64,000 nucleotides of DNA from Mucilaginibacter endophyticus (GCF_003351025.1 NZ_QPCG01000007.1:124001-188000); one strand, 5' to 3'; counted from the stretch's first letter, positions 16,938 to 27,457 are shown. The notes: generated by a model not told the origin, from the sequence alone. Made by a program: numbers and translations.

Positions 16938-19079
16938 ATGAGAAAATATTCTATCTGTTTAGCAGTATTAGCCAGCTGTTTTAACGTAATTACCTTTAAT
17001 GCCTGCAGTCAAACCACGCAATTGGCGGCAGGTGTTCAGAAAGTGACTTCAGGAACAATTGATAAGTTTACGCCCTACAGCTTTTGCAGCGAACAGCCTA
17101 TGAGCGCGGCCTTGAGTGAGTTGCCTGCCGGAAAGCTGCCTTTTAGTGTCGACGATATCAAAATAAAGATTAATGACAGGGGAGTAGTAGTGGAGGTACC
17201 CTTAGATGACACCGAGCAGTTGTATGGATTTGGGATGCAGATAGGCTCGTTTAATCAACGGGGATTAAAAAAGCGCCCTATTGTTAATGATAATCCACTG
17301 AATGATCTGGGTTATACGCATGGTCCCACAACCTTTTACGTATCAAGCAAAGGGTATGGTATTTTAATCAATACTTCGCGTTACACTACTTTTTATTGCG
17401 GGAACACCTCAAAGCTCAATAAAAGCAGGAACGACGCTAAGGAAAGTAACGGTGGTAATTCGGTTGAGGAATTATATAAAAGCGATAATAAAGCTTCAGG
17501 ATCTGTAACGGTTGATATTCCCGGGGCGAAAGGGATTGAGGTGTTTGTTTTTGATGGCCCAGATCTGAAAACCGCGGTACAGCGTTATAACCTGTTTTCG
17601 GGCGGAGGAGCCTTGCCTGCCATATGGGGGCTGGGTGTAAAGTATCGGGTTAAGGCTGATTTTAACCAATACCAGGTTGATAAAATGGCTGCTTATTTTC
17701 GCGAGAATCATATCCCCTGCGATGTTTTAGGTCTGGAGCCACGCTGGCAAACCGCTTCTTATTCCTGCTCTTATGTTTGGAACAAAAGCTTTTTCCCTAC
17801 GCCTAATGCGTTTATTGACTCCATGAAAAACAAGGGCTTTCACATCAACCTATGGGAGCATGCCTTTGTATCACCTAAATCGCCGCTGTATGAGCTTTTA
17901 AAGAATAAGGCAGGTAATTACCTGGTTTGGAACGGCCTGGTTCCTGATTTCGCCGATACTGCCGCAAGTAACCTTTTTGCCAATTATCACAGGCAAACAT
18001 TTGTACTGCCTGGAATTTCGGGTTTTAAAATGGATGAGTGCGATAACTCAAACATTGCTTTCGGGAGCGGGGCCTGGAGCTTTCCGGAGCTTAGTCAGTT
18101 TCCGTCAGGTATTGATGGTGAGCAGATGCACCAGCTTTTTGGCCTGCTTTATCAAAAAACGATCTATGGCATATATAAAAAATTGAATCAGCGTACTTAT
18201 TTGGATGTTCGGGCTTCAAACACCTTCGCTTCATCATATCCGGCAGCTTTATACAGTGATACCTACCTGCATGACGAATATATCCGCATGATCCTTAACT
18301 CCGGTTTTGCGGGTATGATCTGGTCGCCGGAGGTGCGTGAATCCAACTCTATAAAAGACTTTATGCGCAGGAGTCAAACGGCGGTGCTTTCGGCACAAAC
18401 GCTGTATAATTCGTGGTATCTGCAAAACCCGCCCTGGCTACAGATCAACAGGGAAAAGAATAACAAAGGCGAACTGATGGATAACGCTAAAGAAGTTGAA
18501 GGAGATATTCGTAAACTGCTGAACTTTAGGATGAGCCTGATCCCATACCTGTACAATGCCTTTGCCGATTATCATTTTAAAGGCATTCCGCCATTCAGGG
18601 CTTTAGTAATGGATTATCCGCAGGATAAAAATACGTTCAATTTATCAGATGAGTACATGATTGGCAATGATATCCTGGCCGCTCCCTTAACCGAAAAAAT
18701 GGACGAACGCCAGGTTTATTTGCCCGAAGGCATATGGTACGATTATAATACTAATCAAAAGTATGACGGAGGTAAATCGTATACCATAAAACCCAGCCTT
18801 ACCCAACTGCCTATATTTATTAAAGCCGGAACTATTTTGCCGCTGGCTAAACCGGTAGAGTTTGTTGCACCCGATACCAAATTTGAAATTACCTGTTATG
18901 TATACGGGAATGGAAACAAGGCTTCTTTGTTTGAAGATGACGGCCTGACTTTTAACTACGAGAATGGCGCTTACAATACCGTAAACCTTGTTTGGGGTAA
19001 GAATAAAGGAGATGTTAAGCGTACCGGCAAATTCAAAACCAGCAGATATATCATTAAAAACTGGCAGGTGATTAATTGA
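16938..19079 (+). CDS. GH31-family glycosidase (alpha-glucosidase/alpha-xylosidase type), exported
   Basis: 713 residues. The N-terminus (MRKYSICLAVLASCFNVITF, then NACSQ) looks like a lipoprotein or secretion signal. GH31 landmarks: QLYGFGMQIGSFNQRG in the N-terminal beta-sandwich; the (beta/alpha)8 barrel with PCDVLGLEPRWQ; the nucleophile motif GFKMDECDNS, with Asp366 the likely nucleophile; the acid/base region near DEYIRMILNSGFAGMIWSPE; and the C-terminal sandwich (FIKAGTILPLAKPVEF). The family retains configuration on alpha-glucosides, alpha-xylosides and similar bonds. It follows the GH127 gene by 46 bp; together they could remove arabinose and alpha-linked caps from plant polysaccharide side chains. 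A strong bidirectional terminator follows. Confidence 0.88.
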   Translation: MRKYSICLAVLASCFNVITFNACSQTTQLAAGVQKVTSGTIDKFTPYSFCSEQPMSAALSELPAGKLPFSVDDIKIKINDRGVVVEVPLDDTEQLYGFGMQIGSFNQRGLKKRPIVNDNPLNDLGYTHGPTTFYVSSKGYGILINTSRYTTFYCGNTSKLNKSRNDAKESNGGNSVEELYKSDNKASGSVTVDIPGAKGIEVFVFDGPDLKTAVQRYNLFSGGGALPAIWGLGVKYRVKADFNQYQVDKMAAYFRENHIPCDVLGLEPRWQTASYSCSYVWNKSFFPTPNAFIDSMKNKGFHINLWEHAFVSPKSPLYELLKNKAGNYLVWNGLVPDFADTAASNLFANYHRQTFVLPGISGFKMDECDNSNIAFGSGAWSFPELSQFPSGIDGEQMHQLFGLLYQKTIYGIYKKLNQRTYLDVRASNTFASSYPAALYSDTYLHDEYIRMILNSGFAGMIWSPEVRESNSIKDFMRRSQTAVLSAQTLYNSWYLQNPPWLQINREKNNKGELMDNAKEVEGDIRKLLNFRMSLIPYLYNAFADYHFKGIPPFRALVMDYPQDKNTFNLSDEYMIGNDILAAPLTEKMDERQVYLPEGIWYDYNTNQKYDGGKSYTIKPSLTQLPIFIKAGTILPLAKPVEFVAPDTKFEITCYVYGNGNKASLFEDDGLTFNYENGAYNTVNLVWGKNKGDVKRTGKFKTSRYIIKNWQVIN

Positions 19080-19096
19080 AAGATCAAGGTAAACAG

Positions 19097-19128
19097 AAAG
19101 GGCCTGTACATCGCTGTGCAGGCCCTTT
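19097..19128. terminator. Bidirectional terminator between convergent GH31 and GH2 genes
   Basis: AAAGGGCCTGTACA and TGTGCAGGCCCTTT form a 14-bp stem with one mismatch around a 4-nt loop. It lies between two convergent stops (19079 and 19149), so it can end both transcripts. Confidence 0.85.
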
Positions 19129-19148
19129 CCGTTTATAGCTTAAGCTGT

Positions 19149-22100
19149 TTATTTTTTGCTCAACAACTGGATCTGATAGCTAAAACTTGCGTCCTTAGCG
19201 TAAACCCTGTATTGCTCTAATGGTTTCGGTCCGCAGCCATTTGAGCCAACACCCAGCGTTTTATGGCTGATACACAATACCGTGCCCTTGCTTTTAGGCA
19301 GATCAATCTTGTATTCAACATCGGTCATTTCCTCATCGCTGTATGGCAATGCGGCTGCCTGGAATAACTCGCCGGTTTGTTTAATGGCAATGCCCGAGCC
19401 TTTGGCACCAAACACTTTGGCCCAGCGTACATCTTCGTGATTACCGGAATCCATTGGTTTTTCATACGGTGTCATTTGCTTAGCAACACTGCTTGAATAA
19501 TGACCTACATCAAAACCACTTTTTCTGTCGGCATAGTTTTCCATCTCGCCACGGCCAAAATATTCAAACTGATCAAGATCTTTTTTCAGGAATAAACGTA
19601 CACCCAACCTGGCCAGTACCAGTTTAGGATCGGCGTTAAAGCTTACTTTGTTATCAGCTTTGATAATGCCATCGCCGTTAATGGTGTAGGTAACTTCATG
19701 GTGCACCACGAAATCCTTTTTACCGGTACCGGTTAAGCTGGCTTTTATCTCAACTTCGCCGTTGGCAAGCTGTTTGCCTTGTACGTCGCTTGTTTTCCAG
19801 GTTATTTCTTTTAAGCCGTATTTCACCCAGTCTTCATAAGCCCACATATCGTCAATACGATGTGGCGCGCGCCATAGGTGCAGCATTGGGCCGCCATTAT
19901 CCTGCAACACATTTTCACCGTCTTTTTCCATTTTAGTGAAAGTGCCCTTAGTTACATCAAACTCCAGTGCAAAGCCGGTTCCTTTTACCTTGATCTTATT
20001 ATCCTCGTTTGATAGGCTCAATTTACTTGTTGCAGCCGGTTCTTTAGCAGCAGGTATAGCTACAGGGAGCTCCAATTGTTGCGCTGCTACTTCATAACCT
20101 TTTTTAGCCCACATATTATCGGCAGCCTGGTCAAATGAAATCCTCAGAAAATATTCTGCTCCGGGTTTAGGAGTAACCGTGTATGGGATTTTTACATCCA
20201 GTTCCTGACCCGGTTTGATTTCTTTTAACGGCAGGTTACCTGAAGATATGATTGAGCCATTTTCACTTACAGCCCATTTGGCTGCAAAGCTGTTGAGGGT
20301 TATAAACTGGTAGCGGTTTTTAATAGTAACGATACCGTTTTTCAGGTCTTTAGGGTGGATGCTGATCCACTGGTAAGCATGTTTCAGCTCGGGGTAAGGG
20401 GGTTTTAACGACCTGTCTGAAAACACAACGCCTTTATGAATAAAGTACCTGTCGTTTGGATACTCGCCAAAACCACCGCCAAAAGCGGTTATCGGGTGTT
20501 TAGGATCGCGGTTGTTGTAGATACCCTGATCCTGCCACTCCCAGATAGCACCACCCAATAACTGAGGATATTTATCAAACAGATCATTGTAAATATCTAC
20601 CGAGCCCATAGAGTTGAACATGGCGTGTGCATACTCGCACAGGTAAAACGGCTTGGTTAAGGTATTATCGTTAGCATGTTTTTCAAGATTTTCTACATCG
20701 GTATACATTTCGCTGTCCATATCGGCAGGGTTGTTTTTACCTATACCAAAGCCCTGGTAGTGCGTAGGGCGACTTGGATCAATATCTTTGATAACTTTCA
20801 ATATCGCCCTGAAGTTTGAACCACCGCTACCGCACTCATTACCCAAGCTCCAGATAATAACAGACGGATGGTTTTTGAAATTCTCTACGTTGGCAACATT
20901 TCTGTCAATCAATGCGGCTTTAATCCTCGGCTCTTCATTAAATTCATCCCATGCACCGTGGCTCTCCAGGTTGGCTTCGGCCACAAGGTAAATGCCATAC
21001 TGGTCGCACAACTCATACCAGCGCGGATCGTCGGAGTAATGACAGGTACGTACGTGGTTACAGTTGGCTTGTTTTATCAGTACAAGGTCCCTGATCATTT
21101 GTTCTTCGGTAACCGCATGACCATCGTTAGGCCAGTTTTCATGACGGTTTACACCCTTCAGTTTAATTGGTACACCGTTAACCAGGAACAAACGGCCTTT
21201 GATCTCAATACTCCTGAAGCCTGTACGTGATGACAGTGTTTCAATGGCGTTAGCTCCGTCATTAATTTTAACAACGGTGGTATAAAGCTTAGGCGTTTCT
21301 GCCGTCCATTTTTGCGGGTTGTTTACATGAAAGCTGGTTTCAACAACAACCTCTTCACCTGGCTTCAGGGCTGGGATAGCCTTTTTAGCAGTTGCTCCCG
21401 GAACCGGTACGCTGCCGTTGTATAAAGCTACATCCAATACACGGGCTTTAACCGCGGCAGTACCGTAGTTTTTTACTTTGGTTGATACTACAACATCGGC
21501 ATTTTTATACTGCTTATCCAGATCGGTTTTAACAAAATAATCCCTGATATGCTCCTGCGGACTGCTCCAAAGGGTTACATTTCTGAAAATGCCGCTTAAA
21601 CGCCACATATCCTGGTCTTCCAGATAGCTGCCGGTGGTAAAGCGGTAAACTTCTACAGCTAAAGTGTTTTTACCGGGTTTGATATATTTGGTAAGGTCAA
21701 ATTCGGCGGCATTACGACTGTTAACACTATAGCCTACCTTTTTGCCGTTCACCCAGATAAAGAAGCCGGCATCAACACCATCAAATGTGATAAAAATGCG
21801 GCGACCGCTCCATTCGGCAGGCACGGTAAAATCACGGCGGTAGCTGCCTACCGGGTTTCGCTCTTTGTATGCGGTATACTTTTCGGACGGGGTGCTCATT
21901 ACCCGTGGAAAATCTTTCTGGAAAATATAGGTAAAGTTGCTGTAATAAGGTGTGCCATAGCCTTCAACCTGCCAGTTGGACGGTACTTTGATATCCTTCC
22001 ATTTGGATACGTCATAGTCGGGTTTGTAAAAATTAACCGGGCGCTTTTGTGGCCAGTCTACCCAGTTAAATTTCCAAAGCCCGTTCAGGCTGCGGCTGTA

Positions 22101-22349
22101 TGATGACGCATGACGATTACCAGCCAAAGCTTCTTTCAACGAAGCGTAAGGCATTAACGTAGCATGGCTGGCTTCTTTATTGATACCGATGTTTTCAGGG
22201 TCTTCAATTTCTTTAGGCACAGACGCGGTATCTGATTTAGATAGCCCGTTATCCGATTGCTGAAAACCGAACCCTGCTTTATGGCTAAAAACAAAAATGG
22301 AAAGCAACAAAACTCTGAGGATTTGCTTGCTAAAACGAGATTTGAACAT
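19149..22349 (-). CDS. GH2 beta-galactosidase, LacZ-type, exported
   Basis: 1066 residues, the length of a full five-domain LacZ. After a signal sequence (about residues 1-30) come the jelly-roll domain (NGLWKFNWVDWPQKRPVNFY), two immunoglobulin-like domains around the TIM barrel, and a C-terminal beta-sandwich (Bgal_small_N). Catalytic residues are present: acid/base Glu505 in SLGNECGSGGS and nucleophile Glu572 in FYLCEYAHAMFNSMG, with LKGVNRHENWPNDGHAV before them. It hydrolyses terminal beta-galactosides, or possibly related beta-linked sugars. Being exported, it acts in the periplasm or outside, unlike cytoplasmic LacZ. It is convergent with GH31 and followed upstream by the haloperoxidase gene on the same strand with a 105-bp gap. 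Confidence 0.92.
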   Translation of the reverse strand: MFKSRFSKQILRVLLLSIFVFSHKAGFGFQQSDNGLSKSDTASVPKEIEDPENIGINKEASHATLMPYASLKEALAGNRHASSYSRSLNGLWKFNWVDWPQKRPVNFYKPDYDVSKWKDIKVPSNWQVEGYGTPYYSNFTYIFQKDFPRVMSTPSEKYTAYKERNPVGSYRRDFTVPAEWSGRRIFITFDGVDAGFFIWVNGKKVGYSVNSRNAAEFDLTKYIKPGKNTLAVEVYRFTTGSYLEDQDMWRLSGIFRNVTLWSSPQEHIRDYFVKTDLDKQYKNADVVVSTKVKNYGTAAVKARVLDVALYNGSVPVPGATAKKAIPALKPGEEVVVETSFHVNNPQKWTAETPKLYTTVVKINDGANAIETLSSRTGFRSIEIKGRLFLVNGVPIKLKGVNRHENWPNDGHAVTEEQMIRDLVLIKQANCNHVRTCHYSDDPRWYELCDQYGIYLVAEANLESHGAWDEFNEEPRIKAALIDRNVANVENFKNHPSVIIWSLGNECGSGGSNFRAILKVIKDIDPSRPTHYQGFGIGKNNPADMDSEMYTDVENLEKHANDNTLTKPFYLCEYAHAMFNSMGSVDIYNDLFDKYPQLLGGAIWEWQDQGIYNNRDPKHPITAFGGGFGEYPNDRYFIHKGVVFSDRSLKPPYPELKHAYQWISIHPKDLKNGIVTIKNRYQFITLNSFAAKWAVSENGSIISSGNLPLKEIKPGQELDVKIPYTVTPKPGAEYFLRISFDQAADNMWAKKGYEVAAQQLELPVAIPAAKEPAATSKLSLSNEDNKIKVKGTGFALEFDVTKGTFTKMEKDGENVLQDNGGPMLHLWRAPHRIDDMWAYEDWVKYGLKEITWKTSDVQGKQLANGEVEIKASLTGTGKKDFVVHHEVTYTINGDGIIKADNKVSFNADPKLVLARLGVRLFLKKDLDQFEYFGRGEMENYADRKSGFDVGHYSSSVAKQMTPYEKPMDSGNHEDVRWAKVFGAKGSGIAIKQTGELFQAAALPYSDEEMTDVEYKIDLPKSKGTVLCISHKTLGVGSNGCGPKPLEQYRVYAKDASFSYQIQLLSKK

Positions 22350-22454
22350 AGGTGTGTATATAATGGTTGATATGATTTAAACTTTATATAACAGATCAAA
22401 GACAAAGAAATATAAAATTTAGATCATAACAACTGTCATTTACACATATTTATT

Positions 22455-23771
22455 TCATGCTCCTTTTTGTTTTAACTTATCAAGCACCCTGTTACCTACC
22501 TTATTTCCCTGGATAATGCCATTATCAATAGCATCCATAAAGTGAATGCCTCCCCAAAACCTGGATATAGCCGCCTCTTTAGCTGCCTGGGTAAAGGAGC
22601 TAAAATGTCTTGGCGGTATGCCATAACCGATCTCGACATTATCGGTATATTTAAAATTGTCGCCAAAATAGTGTGTGAGGATCACTGCCGATGCTGATGA
22701 AACTACCGAATGGCCGCTGATATATTCGGGAAACGGAGGTGTTTGCAGTAAAGGTTTCCAATGCGGATCGATATACTGGCGGATGGCAGTTTCCGGGCGG
22801 ATGCGGTTAGTACGGTATTTATCATCCCAGCAGCAAATAAACGCGTCTGTTAGGCCTATGGCGACAACGGTATTTACTTCAATAGCTTTTGAAAAGCTTG
22901 CTTTAGTTTGCTTGCAGGCAATATTGGTGATGCCCATCCAATGTGCTCCCGGCGAGATCTTTTTGAGGCCGATAAGCATGTGCCCATCATTTTGAACCGC
23001 GAAAGGATTGCAATCCCAAAAGTTGGCGATATCTTTTTCCTCCTGTTTCAAGCCGTCGCCACTTTTAGTGTAGCTCAATTGCAGGAACTTATAAAAAGTT
23101 GAGTTTTTATAGGTAGAAAAAGGAATAGGTGGATCAGGCACAAATTGCGCCGCCGAATCGAGCGTAAATGGCCGTACCGTATTAAAATAAGGTTCAACAG
23201 GCAGCATATAGGCAGGAGGGGTGAGGTCCCAGCTGCCGGGCGTATGCTTAAGTTTATAACGCGGGTAGTTGTTTATCTTCCGGTACCCATCGGCTTTAGC
23301 ATAAGCCAGGATCTTTTTGCTGATGAATTTAGCATAGCTTTTTGAACTATCGATCATTTCATCGCTAAAGCCAATTTTGCGGCACGAATCTAAAAATGTG
23401 CCTTCGTTTTTAAGCATCAGGCTTCCTGATGGCTGAAGCTTTCCGGCGGTTTCATACATGGCCAGTATAGCGCTCAACTGGCTGTTATAGCCCGAAATCT
23501 GTTTCGGCGAGGCGATAGCAGGATAATCATTCAGGACGCCGTGCATGCTTTTAACCTGCTTATCATTTTGCGATAAAACTTCATAACCCGCTAAGCATGT
23601 ATAAGCAAAAAAACGGGATGCCAAAGGCGGATTGGTTACATCGTGGATCATTACATCGGCCATTTGACCAATCACCTTGCTAACATCTCCGTTCCCTAAT
23701 GGTTGAGGCGGTGTTTTATGGCAGCCTGCTATAAATAAACCAAGCAATGCTATGGATAGATATTTTTTCAT
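22455..23771 (-). CDS. Vanadium-dependent haloperoxidase/PAP2-superfamily lipoprotein
   Basis: 438 residues with a lipoprotein signal (SIALLGLFIAGCHKTPP, lipobox Cys17). The three vanadate/phosphate-binding motifs of the superfamily are visible: K-x6-RP in DDKYRTNRIRPETA (about 317-325), YISGHSVVSSA (about 350) and SRFWGGIHFMDAIDNG (about 401 on). Halide oxidation and acid phosphatase activity share this pocket, so activity cannot be decided by reading. The start lies 7 bp after the stop of the VCBS gene, so they are certainly one operon. The combination of FG-GAP lipoprotein and haloperoxidase-like lipoprotein recurs in Bacteroidota; its function is not established. Confidence 0.85.
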   Translation of the reverse strand: MKKYLSIALLGLFIAGCHKTPPQPLGNGDVSKVIGQMADVMIHDVTNPPLASRFFAYTCLAGYEVLSQNDKQVKSMHGVLNDYPAIASPKQISGYNSQLSAILAMYETAGKLQPSGSLMLKNEGTFLDSCRKIGFSDEMIDSSKSYAKFISKKILAYAKADGYRKINNYPRYKLKHTPGSWDLTPPAYMLPVEPYFNTVRPFTLDSAAQFVPDPPIPFSTYKNSTFYKFLQLSYTKSGDGLKQEEKDIANFWDCNPFAVQNDGHMLIGLKKISPGAHWMGITNIACKQTKASFSKAIEVNTVVAIGLTDAFICCWDDKYRTNRIRPETAIRQYIDPHWKPLLQTPPFPEYISGHSVVSSASAVILTHYFGDNFKYTDNVEIGYGIPPRHFSSFTQAAKEAAISRFWGGIHFMDAIDNGIIQGNKVGNRVLDKLKQKGA

Positions 23772-23778
23772 GATTTTA

Positions 23779-26700
23779 TTACTGTGGTTTATAAGCTTTC
23801 AGTTTGCCTTTATCCATGCTGAACAACAGGAGATCATTTAATGGCAGCACGCCCCTTACATCGCCTTTTAAACTAAAGCCCGATTGCTGTTGGCTAACAT
23901 AGCTATAGCCGCCTTTTCCGTCACCCTTAAGCAGAACCCCATAATTGGCATCGTACTTGCCAAAGCGGATCCGGGCATGGTTCATATTTCCACAAAGTAA
24001 CAGGTCGTTTTTGCCGTCACGGTCATAATCAAGAGGGGTTATGGTATAAACCGGGCTGTATTGGGCCTGGATCGGAAGCGCGGCTTCACGCAGTTTGCCT
24101 TGTCCGTTGCTGATAAAAAGGGTAGTAGCAAGATGATTGGCGCTCAGTTTCTTTACGCCCTGCAATTCCTCCGGGGTAAATATTTTATCCACCGTAGCGT
24201 CAGCATAGCTTTTATAATCGGGGAAACGGGTACGCATCATGCTCATTTGGTCAAGCATTTCATCGCGGGTTACGTAAGGATAACTTGTGTGCTGAATGTA
24301 AAAGCAAAGAATAGGATCAACGGAGCCGTTGTCGTCAAAATCTTTGTATAATAATTCCGCAGGCTCGGTGTCACTGGCTTTACATTGGGTGTTTAGACCA
24401 AGGTTTCCCGCAACAATATCCGGATGCCCGTCACGGTTTACATCACTTACCTGGATACAGTTCCACCAGCCGGTATATTTTTTATCAAAGTACTTGGTAG
24501 TGGCATCGCTAAGTTTACCGTTGCTGTTTTCAAAAACGGTTAATGGCATCCATTCGCCGGCAACTATTAAATCGGGCTTTTTATCGCCATTCATATCAAC
24601 CCAGGCGGCATCAGTTACCATGCCTATGTTTTTCAATGCCGGATTATAAGCAGCGGTTTGATTGCTGAATTTCCCTTTACCATCGTTTATCAAAATATAA
24701 CTTTCGGGTGTTTCGGGATATTGCCCCGGAATTACCCTGCCACCTACAAAAAGATCCACAAAGCCATCGCCGTTAATATCAGCCACTTTTACACAGCTTT
24801 TGCTGCTTGCCATTTTGGGCAGAGCGTCTTTAGCTTTCGTGAAGTTTCCTTTGCCATCGTTAAGGTACAGCCTGTCCTGCAATAAAGCATCGTCAGGTTT
24901 GTAATCGGCATATCCGCCCGAACATACATACAAGTCGGGTTTGCCGTCATTGTTCGCGTCAAAAAACACGGCGGCGGCATCGGTACTTTTCTTGTCGGCT
25001 TCGAAGGCTGCTGTTGCCTTAGCTGCAAATTTGCCATCCTTTTGCTGCAGATATAAAACGCCTGCTTTATCGTCATGTCCGCCAACATACACATCTTCAA
25101 ACCCATCGCCATTTACATCGGCTTTGGCCAAAACGGAGCCGGAGAATGAAATAGAGTTGATCAGCAATGGTTGCCGTTTAAAATCATTGGTGGTGTTATC
25201 GCTTTCTGCAGATATTATAGGCGATGGGATTTCTTTAAAAATAGGTTTTACAGGTTGAGATGCTGGATTGGAACCTTTAGCATCTTGCTCGTTCAGCGTG
25301 ATCTGTTTATCGGCTTTTACATTGGTAAGCAGTTGTGAGCCGCCGCGCTGCCAGGTAATCCTTAATGAATCTATCTGTTTATCCTTGCCTAAACCAAAAT
25401 GCAATACAGGAGATACGCTTGACTGGAAACCACGTGTCGGCATTTGCTCAAGGTACTGTCGTTTGCCGCCATTGTATATAGAAACTTTAGCACCAATACC
25501 TTGTGTGTTGCCGCCTGCACCTTTCAGGCTGATAGCTAAGTAATGGTTGCTGTTTTGTTTGGCTGCCTGGTTTTCATAAACAAAGGCTGGCTGATTGATA
25601 TTGTTCACTACCAGGTCAAGGTCGCCATCATTATCCAGATCCACATATGCGGCACCGTTACTGTTTGATGGCAGGGTTATTCCCCATTGCTGGCTGACAT
25701 TCGCAAAAGTAGTATTGCCATTATTTTTAAACAGGTAGCTTTTAACCTGCGATGAAGGCATTTGGTTTACGATATTTAACAGGTCTTGCCGCATAACGCG
25801 CCTGTCTTTCAGGTTATCGCCCATAAACTTTAAAAAGTCCATGTTGGTATAATCGCGGGTGTAGCCGTTGCTCACAAAAAGGTCTTTCCAGCCATCGTTA
25901 TCATAATCGGCAAAGAGGGGCGACCAACTCCAGTCGGTATTGGAAACACCAGCCAGCTGACCAACCTCGCTGAAAGTATTGTCGCCGTTGTTGACCTGCA
26001 TCATATTGCGCATGTACTGGTAATAAAAGCCAACCCGCAGGTTTAAGTCAAACGCCTCATAGTTGTCAATACCGAACAGTAGCTTTTGGCGCTTATTATC
26101 TTCTGGCAGCATGTCCAGGGTGTAAATATCCGGTTTGCCATCGTTGTTGATATCGGTAACGTCATTGCCCATCGAGTAAAATGATGTATGCCCGATCTGC
26201 TTCTGTAATTCGTCGGTAAACGCGCCTTTGGCATTGTTGATATACAACCTGTCGGGCACGCTGTAATCATTGGATACATAAATGTCCGGCCATCCGTCGC
26301 CATTGATATCGGCAATGCCTGCAGCCAGACCGTAGGATAAAGGATTATTAACGATCCCGGCGTTAGTAGTGATATCTGTAAAACGGTTATTGTCATTTCT
26401 TAACAGACGGATACCCGATTCGGCATCCCTTTTAGCAGATACATCCTTAACATAAATATCATCGATGATACTGATGCGAGCAGGGTTATGGTTAACCAGC
26501 AGCAGGTCGAGATCGCCGTCGCGGTCATAGTCAAAAAAGTAGGCCTGGGTACTGAACGAAGGGAAATCAAGGCCATAATCGGCAGTCATGTCTTTAAACA
26601 TGGGATTGCCATTGGCATCGTTGCCCTGGTTGATGAACAACTGATTGATCCGCTTTTCGGCCCTCACTTTGCCTGAGTAGCAAAGGTACAGGTCGAGCTT

Positions 26701-27132
26701 GCCATCGCCGTTAACATCGGCCATGGTTACTCCTGTTTTCCACGGACCGGGGCGACCAGCCACACCGACTTCGGCGGTAATATCTTTGAACTGCATGTGG
26801 CCCTGGTTCAGGTACAATTTATTATCGGTCATGTTTCCGGTAAAATAAACATCGGGCAGTCCGTCGCCGTTCAAATCGCCGGTGGCTACACCACCACCAT
26901 TATAAAAATATTCGTACATCAACACGTTGGTATTGAGGCCTTCGGTTAAAGTATTGGCGAAATCAATGTGCGTTTGCTCCTGCGGGAGCAGTTTAAACAG
27001 TGGTTGGGTAGAATCGGTGCCAGGCTCATGGCTACATCCGGCGGACATTACAAGGGTACACAATCCCCCCAATATTAAAAAAGTTCTGTTTTTTTGCTTT
27101 TTAAGAGATAGAGAGCGCCGGAATATCTTCAT
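23779..27132 (-). CDS. FG-GAP/VCBS-repeat lipoprotein with ASPIC/UnbV domain
   Basis: 1117 residues. The lipoprotein signal ends at VMSAGCSHEPGT. Repeated FG-GAP blades with Ca-binding loops follow: DLNGDGLPDVYF, DVNGDGKLDLYL, DYDRDGDLDLLL, DINGDGWPDIYV, DINNDGKPDIYT, DYDNDGWKDLFV, DLDNDGDLDLVV. An ASPIC/UnbV domain occupies about residues 540-615 (GIGAKVSIYNGGKRQYLEQM; VLHFGLGKDKQIDSLRITWQ), then a second propeller (DVNGDGFEDVYVGG; DANNDGKPDLYVCSGGY; DVNRDGHPDIVAG). This is an integrin-alpha-like surface propeller, probably a binding or scaffold protein on the cell surface. The haloperoxidase-like gene follows 7 bp downstream. The divergent GH92 gene is 325 bp away. The ligand is unknown. 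Confidence 0.9.
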   Translation of the reverse strand: MKIFRRSLSLKKQKNRTFLILGGLCTLVMSAGCSHEPGTDSTQPLFKLLPQEQTHIDFANTLTEGLNTNVLMYEYFYNGGGVATGDLNGDGLPDVYFTGNMTDNKLYLNQGHMQFKDITAEVGVAGRPGPWKTGVTMADVNGDGKLDLYLCYSGKVRAEKRINQLFINQGNDANGNPMFKDMTADYGLDFPSFSTQAYFFDYDRDGDLDLLLVNHNPARISIIDDIYVKDVSAKRDAESGIRLLRNDNNRFTDITTNAGIVNNPLSYGLAAGIADINGDGWPDIYVSNDYSVPDRLYINNAKGAFTDELQKQIGHTSFYSMGNDVTDINNDGKPDIYTLDMLPEDNKRQKLLFGIDNYEAFDLNLRVGFYYQYMRNMMQVNNGDNTFSEVGQLAGVSNTDWSWSPLFADYDNDGWKDLFVSNGYTRDYTNMDFLKFMGDNLKDRRVMRQDLLNIVNQMPSSQVKSYLFKNNGNTTFANVSQQWGITLPSNSNGAAYVDLDNDGDLDLVVNNINQPAFVYENQAAKQNSNHYLAISLKGAGGNTQGIGAKVSIYNGGKRQYLEQMPTRGFQSSVSPVLHFGLGKDKQIDSLRITWQRGGSQLLTNVKADKQITLNEQDAKGSNPASQPVKPIFKEIPSPIISAESDNTTNDFKRQPLLINSISFSGSVLAKADVNGDGFEDVYVGGHDDKAGVLYLQQKDGKFAAKATAAFEADKKSTDAAAVFFDANNDGKPDLYVCSGGYADYKPDDALLQDRLYLNDGKGNFTKAKDALPKMASSKSCVKVADINGDGFVDLFVGGRVIPGQYPETPESYILINDGKGKFSNQTAAYNPALKNIGMVTDAAWVDMNGDKKPDLIVAGEWMPLTVFENSNGKLSDATTKYFDKKYTGWWNCIQVSDVNRDGHPDIVAGNLGLNTQCKASDTEPAELLYKDFDDNGSVDPILCFYIQHTSYPYVTRDEMLDQMSMMRTRFPDYKSYADATVDKIFTPEELQGVKKLSANHLATTLFISNGQGKLREAALPIQAQYSPVYTITPLDYDRDGKNDLLLCGNMNHARIRFGKYDANYGVLLKGDGKGGYSYVSQQQSGFSLKGDVRGVLPLNDLLLFSMDKGKLKAYKPQ

Positions 27133-27457
27133 TTTGGTTTAACTATGGTTACGGCAATTGGGGGCCGTTAAATTTGTTGTCAAGATAACAATTATTCGGA
27201 GTTTTATATAGGCTGGGAGATTAGTTCTTAAATACTTTTCAGAGATTTATTTAATCTTCACGGTTGGCGCTCTTCAAGAAGAATCGCGCGCTATTGTACA
27301 TTAATTAAAACCAAGGTTATTTAGTTTTTGAAGAAGATTTAAAAGCAATCTCTGATCAATTTTATAAAAAAAGGATGACAGATAAATAAATATGTATAAT
27401 TTGGCGATGTCCTAAATCAATTTAGCAGATCAATTAAAACGCTAATTAAACCTATCA
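27133..27457. other. Divergent intergenic region between the VCBS and GH92 genes
   Basis: This 325-bp AT-rich gap must hold the promoters of both divergent units. A -7-like TATAATTTG lies at 27395-27403 on the plus strand, ahead of GH92, with one base too many against TAnnTTTG and no clear -33 box. A short TCTTC-AA-GAAGA dyad lies near 27269-27280. I see no gene here. Confidence 0.4.
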
